A stretch of 64,000 bases of DNA. Origin: CALCZU01 sp964396165. Lineage in GTDB: Bacteria > Bdellovibrionota > FAC87 > UBA2466. Below, in pieces: positions 43,383 to 50,457 of this stretch. Under the pieces are notes generated by a model. The model had not been told where the DNA came from. It made no database searches and worked only from the letters and a program-made list of their open reading frames with translations. The stretch lies in assembly GCA_964396165.1 (NCBI GenBank), contig CAYNEF010000009.1, positions 20,356 to 84,355 on the forward strand, in the 5' to 3' direction. The translations under genes and the position numbers were made by a program. Within the stretch, counting starts at the first letter, position 1. Every line of letters begins with the position of its first letter.

Positions 43383-45323
43383 ATGTCCTTGTCACACGAC
43401 GTACATTCCAGACATACATTAGTGGTCTTTAAACAGACACCAGACTTGAAAAAAGTCGAAATCTCGCACGACTGGAATACAGCTGTCATTCAATCTCACG
43501 ATCAACTCCTTGCTTGCGTAGATCGCGCATACAAAAACGCACAAAGAATCGTCGTAATCGTATCCGAACTGGATTACGAAAAAACCCGCGTACTACTTAA
43601 CTTAAGAATGCAGCGGGAAAACTCTGTTGCCTACGGCCTTCTTGTCGTCGCAAAAGATCCTACTAAATTCATGGAAAAAGAAGGCGGCCCCGCCGAGCTT
43701 CTCGATGCAGTAGGGGATAAAGAAGCCAGAAAAAATATTCAGATATCCCTTCTACGTGCCGTGCGATTTCTTTCACTTTCTGAATCAAAAGGAATGCAAA
43801 AAATCGGACAACGCACACTGGAGAGAATGAACGAAATATTTATCGATCTCTCTGCCGAAAGAAACTCAGAAAAACTACTCGGAAAAATTTTAACGAAAAC
43901 GATGGAAGTCACCAATGCGAAATCCGGTGCGCTTTTCATGGTGCAGGAAACAGATGGCGAAATGTATTTCCGCCTGAAAATCACAGCAGAACAAACTAAA
44001 GAACCTGTCTTTCAAAACACAACGTTAAGAGTTGTAGAAAACAGTGTATGTGGTTATGTCGCGTTGACAGGAAAAATCCATAATATTTCCGACATCAGCA
44101 ATATGCGGGCAGGTTCCATCCCACAAATGCACCGTCAGTATGATTATGATTACAACGGCACAGCTGTTTGCATGGTTACGGTTCCCTTAAAAAATAGCAG
44201 ACACGAAGTAATCGGCGTGTTGCAACTTGTAAATAAAAAAGACGAACGAGATGTTTCTGGAAATGGAATATGCCCATTCGAGGGAGAAGACGAAAGTATT
44301 TTGATGTCTTTCGGAACACAAGCTGCCATCTGTTTGGAAAATGTGGATTTGTATGCGGACATCCAAAGACTGTTCGAAGGTTTTGTGAGAGCTTCCATTA
44401 CGGCCATCGAATCCAGAGATCCCAGCACGGGTGGTCACTCAGAACGTGTCGCTAAAATGTCTGTAGCTCTAGCACGCGCAACCACAGAAGTGGATATCGG
44501 CATTTACCGCTCTGTAAAATTTAAAGAAGAAGAAGTTCGAGAGCTCGAATACGCAGCGATGTTGCATGATTTCGGAAAAATCGGTGTACGTGAAGAAGTT
44601 CTCGTGAAAGCAAAAAAACTCTACGCCCACCAGCTCGAAGGAATTCAAGAGCGTATTAAAATTTGTAAAGCGGCTGCGAAAATCAATTATCTCGAAAAAA
44701 GATTGAGACAATCGGGAAATGATTTGGATTTAGAAAAAGACTACTTAAATAGAGTTGCTCAGATTGAAGGATATAAAGATATTATCTTGCAGGCAAATGA
44801 ACCAACTATCCTCATGAATGAAAATATTCAGGTTCTGGATAAGATAAGATCTGAGCAATTGCTGCTGCCTGATGGATCTAATATCGCTCTTCTTACAGAA
44901 GAGGAATTTAAAGCTCTATCTGTAACTAAGGGCTCGTTGACTGAGAATGAACGTGTGGAAATCGAATCACATGTTCGACATACGTATCAATTCTTAAAAA
45001 TGATTCCTTGGACTAAGGATTTTAAACACCTGACTGAAATTGCTTACTGCCATCATGAGAAGTTGGATGGCACCGGGTATCCACGCGGTTTAGTTGCGCA
45101 TGAAATTCCTTTGCAGTCTAAGATCATGACTATTGCAGATATATTTGATGCTTTAACGGCATCTGATCGTTGGTACAAAGAAGCTGTACCTACTGAACGT
45201 GCGATTGAGATTCTTTTTAAAGAAGTAGAAAAAGGTAAGATTGATCCTGTCCTCTTTGAGCTGTTCGTAGCTAAGAAAATATTTGAAATTGCCCAGCCGA
45301 AAACTCTTCACCAAGTCGCCTAA
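43383..45323 (+). CDS. GAF/HD-GYP cyclic-di-GMP phosphodiesterase-like regulator
   Basis: A 646-residue cytosolic protein. The N-terminal 150 residues are of unknown type, a GAF domain spans roughly residues 160-325 (EVTNAKSGALFMV, GYVALTGK, VPLKNSRHEVIGVLQLVNKK), and an HD-GYP domain covers about 335-630. The HD dyad is His395-Asp396 in MLHDFGKIG and the GYP signature HHEKLDGTGYP is at 557-567. Both are intact, so c-di-GMP hydrolysis is predicted. An inserted segment of about 110 residues separates the HD and GYP parts and is unusually long. RBS AGAGG precedes the ATG. Confidence 0.92.
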   Translation: MSLSHDVHSRHTLVVFKQTPDLKKVEISHDWNTAVIQSHDQLLACVDRAYKNAQRIVVIVSELDYEKTRVLLNLRMQRENSVAYGLLVVAKDPTKFMEKEGGPAELLDAVGDKEARKNIQISLLRAVRFLSLSESKGMQKIGQRTLERMNEIFIDLSAERNSEKLLGKILTKTMEVTNAKSGALFMVQETDGEMYFRLKITAEQTKEPVFQNTTLRVVENSVCGYVALTGKIHNISDISNMRAGSIPQMHRQYDYDYNGTAVCMVTVPLKNSRHEVIGVLQLVNKKDERDVSGNGICPFEGEDESILMSFGTQAAICLENVDLYADIQRLFEGFVRASITAIESRDPSTGGHSERVAKMSVALARATTEVDIGIYRSVKFKEEEVRELEYAAMLHDFGKIGVREEVLVKAKKLYAHQLEGIQERIKICKAAAKINYLEKRLRQSGNDLDLEKDYLNRVAQIEGYKDIILQANEPTILMNENIQVLDKIRSEQLLLPDGSNIALLTEEEFKALSVTKGSLTENERVEIESHVRHTYQFLKMIPWTKDFKHLTEIAYCHHEKLDGTGYPRGLVAHEIPLQSKIMTIADIFDALTASDRWYKEAVPTERAIEILFKEVEKGKIDPVLFELFVAKKIFEIAQPKTLHQVA

Positions 45324-45356
45324 AAATAATTTTTAAGGATGAGATTTTAAGATGAA

Positions 45357-45431
45357 CACGGGTCCTGTCACCTGCGAATGGGATGCTGTCGCTCTTGGCG
45401 CGCCATCACCCCATCCACAGGCGCCACCCGT
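45357..45431 (-). repeat. Family-1 75-nt hairpin element, copy 4
   Basis: On the minus strand it begins ACGGGTGGCGCC, has the invariant apical core and ends GTGACAGGACCCGTG. Its central stem differs in most positions from copies 2 and 3, yet all 17 pairs are retained, four of them G-U on this strand. It starts 34 bases after the HD-GYP stop codon on the opposite strand. Confidence 0.9.
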
Positions 45432-45543
45432 TCCCCGTTTTTTTCAATCCATAGTTCTAACGGAAAAAAAACAGTTCTATAAAGTCAGCGGAATGTAGCA
45501 GAGTGGTTCTATTAAACTGATTTATAAAATTTGTAAGTGAGAT

Positions 45544-45721
45544 CCTTTCAGGAAGAGGAGTGTGGGTGGCGCCTTCGTTAAAACCAGTGGCCCCGGGTAG
45601 TGATAAGCAAACTAGCAATGAAAACGAAACTTGCAGAAAGATCTCACAGCGAAGATCCAGTCCAAGGGGAGCATCTGGTTACCACGCAGGTGACAGGACC
45701 CGCACTCCTCTTCCTGAAAGG
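45544..45721 (+). repeat. Enlarged family-1-like structured element
   Basis: Arms 45544-45567 and 45698-45721 pair over 24 bases with a single U-G wobble. Just inside is the same basal module as the 75-nt family: GGGTGGCGCCT on the left and GCAGGTGACAGGACCC on the right. The apical part is replaced by about 110 nt that fold further (AACCAG with CTGGTT; CCCC with GGGG). Total 178 nt. This looks like a larger structured RNA or composite element sharing the base of the family. Confidence 0.75.
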
Positions 45722-46012
45722 TTTGCAATAATCAATACCCTATACAATTTTTTTCTCACACAAGTACTCTACGCAATGAGCAATCAAGTACTTAAAATAT
45801 TCCCAAGCACACCTGGCATTTTTTTCCCGCACGAGAGGGAAATTCTTGCCGATCTTTCTGTCAATACATTGACAAGATTTAGGAACAATCATACAATTAA
45901 AGAGTAATATCCTTCTGTAAAAAATTAATTCCATAAAAAAAGTAGAATAGAAAAAAGCCACAAAGAGTAAGTTATTCCTTACTGTATTGTGAGTTTGTGT
46001 TTAAGGAGCCGA

Positions 46013-47371
46013 ATGAATCGCGTTCTTATTTATGAACCTGACGTTGAATTAGGTACCAGATGCAAAGAATTACTGGAACAAAACAATCTGTGGGTCATAC
46101 ACGAGTGGGACCTTAATAACGCCTTATCGTTATACGCAAAACAGTTATTTCATGTTTGTGTTTGGCGCTGCGATACAGAAGACGATTTGAAAATAATTCC
46201 CACGTTGAGAAATACGCGTATCGAAGCGGGAATTATTATCAGCAGCAATAAAACCGATTCTGATTTCATCGTGAAGACAATGCGCGAAGGCGGTTCTCAC
46301 TATTGGAATAGACAGAGTGAGCTAACGAAACTTCAATCAGCTGTAAAAGAAACTCTTTCTAAAATCGTGGATGATACGGAAACCATCGATTTTACCTTTC
46401 CGTTTCAGGAATTTATTGGAAGACATCCCAAAATCATCGATATTTTTCAAACTATCAATAGCATTAAAGATACGGATTCTACCGTACTCATTACGGGTGA
46501 AAGCGGAACAGGGAAAGAAGTTGTTGCTTCTGCAATCCACAAGCTAAGCCCTCGTGGTAGATCGCAAATGGTGGCAATCAATTGCGGCGCCATTCCCGGA
46601 AGTTTGATTGAAAGTGAACTATTCGGTCATATGAAGGGCGCTTTTACAGGCGCAACTCATAATAGAATGGGACGATTTCAGATGGCAGGAAGTGGAACGT
46701 TGTTTCTGGATGAAATAACGGATCTTCCTCTTGATTTGCAGGCTAAATTACTACGCGCCATACAAAACAAAACATTTGAGCCCGTTGGCAGTGCTGTCAG
46801 TCTCAATCTCGAAGCTCGCATTATTGCAGCGACAAACAAAGACTTGGAAATCGCTGTCGAAGACAAAAAATTCCGTGAAGATCTGTTCTACCGACTGAAT
46901 GTAATTCCCATTTATATTCCGCCTTTGAGAAATAGAAAATCGGATATTCCGCTTCTTGTGAAATCATTCATGGATAAGTTCAGCAAAGAACATAACAAGG
47001 TCTGTGAAGGAATATCCCAGGACGCCATGAGAACCTTAATGGAATACCAATGGCCGGGTAACGTAAGAGAGTTAGAAAACCTCATCGAACGAGTCATTGT
47101 ACTGAAGAGAAGCGTCGGTGCAATCGAATTGAAAGACTTGCCCGTGCATTACTTTAAAAACGTCAGAATGGATCGGTATGTCGCAAATGTGGAGCTTCCA
47201 GACGAAGGTTTGGATTTCAACAATGCGGTAGATGAATTCGAAAACGAATTGATCATTCAGGCTTTACAGAAAACGGATGGCAACCGCAATAAAGCCGCAT
47301 CCTTGTTGAATTTGAATAGAACAACGCTTGTGGAGAAATTGAAGAGAAAGGGAATCAGATTGGCTGCTTAA
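46013..47371 (+). CDS. Sigma-54-dependent activator with a degenerate receiver domain
   Basis: A 452-residue NtrC-type protein. The start chosen is ATG 46013 with AAGGAG at 46003-46008. The N-terminal 110 residues have a receiver-like pattern, but the phosphoacceptor position after strand 3 is VCVW and the switch lysine is missing, so phosphorylation is unlikely. The AAA+ domain has Walker A GESGTGKE (162-169), GAFTGA (209-214) for sigma-54 contact and Walker B LFLDEI (230-235). A Fis-type helix-turn-helix is near the end (GNRNKAASLLNLNRTTLVEKL). It lies upstream of the sigma-54-driven flagellar cluster and may control it, though linkage is indirect. Confidence 0.92.
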   Translation: MNRVLIYEPDVELGTRCKELLEQNNLWVIHEWDLNNALSLYAKQLFHVCVWRCDTEDDLKIIPTLRNTRIEAGIIISSNKTDSDFIVKTMREGGSHYWNRQSELTKLQSAVKETLSKIVDDTETIDFTFPFQEFIGRHPKIIDIFQTINSIKDTDSTVLITGESGTGKEVVASAIHKLSPRGRSQMVAINCGAIPGSLIESELFGHMKGAFTGATHNRMGRFQMAGSGTLFLDEITDLPLDLQAKLLRAIQNKTFEPVGSAVSLNLEARIIAATNKDLEIAVEDKKFREDLFYRLNVIPIYIPPLRNRKSDIPLLVKSFMDKFSKEHNKVCEGISQDAMRTLMEYQWPGNVRELENLIERVIVLKRSVGAIELKDLPVHYFKNVRMDRYVANVELPDEGLDFNNAVDEFENELIIQALQKTDGNRNKAASLLNLNRTTLVEKLKRKGIRLAA

Positions 47372-47380
47372 GCTAGGCGG

Positions 47381-48160
47381 TTACTCTTTTTCTTTGTCTT
47401 TATCTTTTTTGCCATCTTTGCCTGTATCGATGAAGGAACGCATGAAGTATTTGAGAATACTGCTGCGTTTAGCACCACCCATCATCGATTTTAAGTCTTC
47501 ATAGACGCTGGGATCGTTTACCAGTGCACCTAAAGTGCCTTCCCCGTTATCTACCTTTGCCAAAATACTTTCCAGATGTTCCATCGACTGGCTAAGTTTC
47601 TCAGCGCTTTTTCCTTTTTGTAAGCTGGCAGTCAAAGCGGCAAGATTCTGGGAAGTTTGGTTTAAGCCAGAAAGCAGTTTGTCTACATTCCCATCTTTTG
47701 CAAATTGCTGGGAGAGTTCATCTACAAAGTTTCCACCTTTAGAAAATAAATCAGGAGCGGAATCGGTTGGAATAAATACGCCGTCTTTTAGTGGCTCGCC
47801 CACGCTACCTATGGATAGCTCGATATATTTATCTCCCAATACCCCTTGCGTGCGCACTACTGCCAAGGTGTCTTGCTTGATTTGATTGGCGTTGGATTTA
47901 TCTACCGACATCGTTACCACAAGCTCGCGAGTGTCTTTATCTACGTTGATTTGCTTTACAACCCCCACTCTTAAACCATTCAGCGATACTTCAGAGCCCT
48001 GGTGCAATCCTTTTACTTCGTGAAATCTGCCGTAAAAAGTCATTTGGCTGCTGAATATGCCTTTGCCATCTCCGATGCTAAATACAATGAAGATAAAGAC
48101 TGCGAATCCGACTGTGACGAATGCGCCCACCACCAGATTGTTTGCCAGTTTCTTGTCCAT
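47381..48160 (-). CDS. mlaD: MlaD-type MCE-domain lipid-transport protein
   Basis: A 259-residue protein with one N-terminal membrane helix (about 10-32) and an MCE domain at about 36-115. That domain includes GRFHEVKGLHQGSEVSLNGLRVGVVKQI and TQGVLGDKYIELSIG. MlaD forms the periplasmic hexamer ring through which phospholipids pass to or from the inner-membrane MlaFE transporter. A long helical C-terminal tail ends in a Lys/Asp/Glu-rich stretch. It follows mlaF after two bases. Confidence 0.9.
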   Translation of the reverse strand: MDKKLANNLVVGAFVTVGFAVFIFIVFSIGDGKGIFSSQMTFYGRFHEVKGLHQGSEVSLNGLRVGVVKQINVDKDTRELVVTMSVDKSNANQIKQDTLAVVRTQGVLGDKYIELSIGSVGEPLKDGVFIPTDSAPDLFSKGGNFVDELSQQFAKDGNVDKLLSGLNQTSQNLAALTASLQKGKSAEKLSQSMEHLESILAKVDNGEGTLGALVNDPSVYEDLKSMMGGAKRSSILKYFMRSFIDTGKDGKKDKDKEKE

Positions 48161-48162
48161 AA

Positions 48163-48900
48163 TTACCAGGCCTCTCCGTGAATAAAATTGGATACTTCTT
48201 TGTTCTCGCTATTTTGCATTTTACTTGCGTCATCGATAGCGGCTATTTTGCCATTTTTTAAAAAGGCGACTCTGTCGCTGACTTTAAAAATTGTCGGCAT
48301 ATCGTGTGTCACTAAAATGGAAGTTGCGCCTTGAGATTTCAGCTGGCGAATAATTTTTACAATTTGAGAAGTGTTGTAGGGATCGAGTCCCGTTGTGGGT
48401 TCATCATAGAGAATCACTTCCGGATCCATGATAATACTTCTGGCAACACCCACTCTGCGTTGCATCCCGCCGCTTAAACTCGAAGGTAAAAGATATTCGC
48501 TTCCCTCAAGCCCCAGCTTGCTTAAAGTGAGCATTACTTTTTCATGAATTTCTTTTTCTGAAAGATCAGTATGTTCTCTTAACGGGTACGCAAGGTTTTC
48601 ATGTACAGTGATACTGTCAAAAAGTGCTCCGTATTGAAATACATACGCGATCTTTTTTCTGATAGGAACGAGCTCTTCTTCATTCAATTTTACGATATCC
48701 GTACCGTTAAATAAAATTTTACCTTTATCCGGTTTCTCTAGTCCAATGATAGAACGAAGTAGAACGCTCTTTCCCGAACCGCTTCCCCCCATCAGAGTCA
48801 AAACTTCTCCAGGGTACACTTCGAGTTCAATTCCTGAATGCACAACTTTCTTGCCGTAGCTTTTACAGATCCCTTCGAATTTAATGATAGGCTCTCTCAT
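48163..48900 (-). CDS. mlaF: MlaF-type ABC transporter ATPase
   Basis: A 245-residue ATP-binding subunit from ATG 48900, which overlaps the mlaE TGA (ATGA). Walker A GGSGSGKS is at residues 38-45, signature LSGGMQRR at 142-149, Walker B ILYDEP follows, and the H-loop sits in VTHDMPT. High similarity of the LSGGMQRRVGVARSI region to lipid-asymmetry ATPases and the mlaE/mlaD neighbours define its role. Confidence 0.93.
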   Translation of the reverse strand: MREPIIKFEGICKSYGKKVVHSGIELEVYPGEVLTLMGGSGSGKSVLLRSIIGLEKPDKGKILFNGTDIVKLNEEELVPIRKKIAYVFQYGALFDSITVHENLAYPLREHTDLSEKEIHEKVMLTLSKLGLEGSEYLLPSSLSGGMQRRVGVARSIIMDPEVILYDEPTTGLDPYNTSQIVKIIRQLKSQGATSILVTHDMPTIFKVSDRVAFLKNGKIAAIDDASKMQNSENKEVSNFIHGEAW

Positions 48901-49709
48901 TGAATTCCCTTTTCCCAAATCCAAAATAGTTTGGTCAAAACAAAGTCAAAAATAACAATCAGAACACTTGAAGTGACGACCGCTTTGGTCGTCGAATGGC
49001 CTACACCTTGAGTCCCGCCACTTGTTCTTAATCCGTAATAGCAACCTGTTACGGCTATAAAGAAACCAAAGAAAATCGTTTTTACTATTCCCACAAGAAA
49101 ATCTGAGGAGCGTAGACTAATAAGCGCCTGGTGAAAGTAATAATCCGGGTGGATGTAGAGTTCCGTACTCGAAATCACCATTCCGCCCACAATGCCTAAG
49201 AGATCTGCCATTGCAGTAAGCAAGGGTGCCATTAGCAACATGGCTAAGATTCGAGGAATCACAATTCTTTTAATTGGATCGGTACCTAGCGCGCGTATCG
49301 CATCGATCTGTTGAGTGACATTCATCGAGCCTATTTCTGCGGCAATTCCAGAACCCACTCGGCCTGCAAGCATCAAGCAACTTAATACTGGTCCCAATTC
49401 TCTTAAAATGGAAAGGCCGACTACCTTTGGCACATACAACTTTCCGCCAAATCGCTCTAGGCCGTAGCCAAATTGAATGGACATAACAAACCCGGTAGAA
49501 ACTGCTGTGATAAGTACGATAGAGAGTGATTTAAATCCCAGAATAAAACATTGCTCTACGAAAAGTGCGAAGTAAAAAGGGCGCGAAAACAAGCCACGAA
49601 TCGCGGCATACACCATGTTCACACTGCCGCCAAAGAATTCCAACTGTTCCAGTACTGCTTCCCAGATGCGGGCAAGAGAAAATGAAATAAATTTTTTAGT
49701 TTGTTCCAT
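48897..49709 (-). CDS. mlaE: MlaE-type ABC transporter permease
   Basis: About 270 residues from ATG 49709. An earlier in-frame start at 49760 would extend into the upstream lipoprotein gene. Hydrophobic segments and the conserved permease motifs are clear: FGYGLERFGGKLYVPKVVGLSILRELGPVLSCLMLAGRVGSGIAAEIGSM, RALGTDPIKRIVIPRILAM, and SGGTQGVGHSTTKAVV near the C-terminus. It works with MlaF and MlaD to move phospholipids across the envelope. It overlaps the end of the lipoprotein gene by 14 bases. Confidence 0.92.
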   Translation of the reverse strand: MEQTKKFISFSLARIWEAVLEQLEFFGGSVNMVYAAIRGLFSRPFYFALFVEQCFILGFKSLSIVLITAVSTGFVMSIQFGYGLERFGGKLYVPKVVGLSILRELGPVLSCLMLAGRVGSGIAAEIGSMNVTQQIDAIRALGTDPIKRIVIPRILAMLLMAPLLTAMADLLGIVGGMVISSTELYIHPDYYFHQALISLRSSDFLVGIVKTIFFGFFIAVTGCYYGLRTSGGTQGVGHSTTKAVVTSSVLIVIFDFVLTKLFWIWEKGIQ

Positions 49710-50199
49710 ACTTAAAGCTTGAATAAAATAAATTAAATTCTTTTTGTTCGTTTGCATCAATTGGTTGCTGGCTTACGAGCGTGAAATCAAAGACGCAATT
49801 GTTTTTGGTTAAAACAAAAATCAAAAGATTAAAGGGATTATTATCGAGTGTGGCCTGAACGTTCGAATATTGACCATTCTGTCCGTCTACACTCACTTTT
49901 TTCTTTTCCTTATATTTGATTTTTCTCGCACCCATCAGCAATTGCTTAGTGAGTACTTCCAAACTGAATTTTGAATCGTTATTACAGCTAGACGTCAAAG
50001 TGATCACGCTGCCTTTTGAATTCTTGTACGCATAATCACTTTCGCCATTTGTGGATTGCTGTTTCCATTCTGTAACAGGGATTACTTGATAGCCTTTAGC
50101 GCGCGGAAGATCTGGCGTACTGCCACCACCCATAAGCGCACACGCACTTATGTAGAATTGAATTACACCCAAACATAAAATGAAAAGTATTTGCCTCAT
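49696..50199 (-). CDS. Lipoprotein heading the Mla operon
   Basis: A 167-residue lipoprotein; lipobox YISAC gives lipidated Cys20. The mature domain is a mixed alpha/beta chain with a cysteine pair (TSSCNNDS and NNCVFDF) and no recognised family. It is the first gene of the minus-strand operon and overlaps mlaE. It could be a component of the lipid-transport pathway, such as an outer-membrane partner, but it does not resemble MlaA or MlaC. Confidence 0.7.
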   Translation of the reverse strand: MRQILFILCLGVIQFYISACALMGGGSTPDLPRAKGYQVIPVTEWKQQSTNGESDYAYKNSKGSVITLTSSCNNDSKFSLEVLTKQLLMGARKIKYKEKKKVSVDGQNGQYSNVQATLDNNPFNLLIFVLTKNNCVFDFTLVSQQPIDANEQKEFNLFYSSFKYGTN

Positions 50200-50457
50200 G
50201 ACTTACTAAACTTATCGGAATATTTGGGCTTTTCTTTTATTTTCAGTAAAGGATTTAAACAGGTTTTAATGTGGTGCGGTATCGTCGTTACTAGAAGGCT
50301 TGAGTGGGTGACGCACATAGCTAGCACAGCGAGTAAAAGACAAGTATTTGACGCTCTGACAGTTTTCTTGGTGCTTGGTAGGAAAAAATGGCCATACTTA
50401 TGCCGTTTAATGACCTATTTTTCGGCATGAAGATTGCTCTCTCTAGATGACTCATCC

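Larger units (their letters stand above)
45324..46012. other. Long intergenic region with two inverted structured repeats
   Basis: No convincing gene in 689 bases. It contains a minus-strand 75-nt element (45357-45431) and, head-to-head with it, a plus-strand enlarged relative (45544-45721). AT-rich sequence leads to the sigma-54 activator gene. An open frame at 45560-45907 runs through the structured element and has no coding character. Confidence 0.8.

Noticed and set aside
45560..45907. 115-codon open frame on the plus strand
   Set aside because: It starts inside the outer stem of the 178-nt structured element, runs through both arms, has mixed low-quality composition and no ribosome site. 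Better explained as a chance frame over folded sequence.
50191..50430. 79-codon open frame on the plus strand
   Set aside because: It lies in the divergent promoter region between the Mla-operon lipoprotein and the TPR gene, overlaps the lipoprotein start, and has no domain, RBS or coding character.
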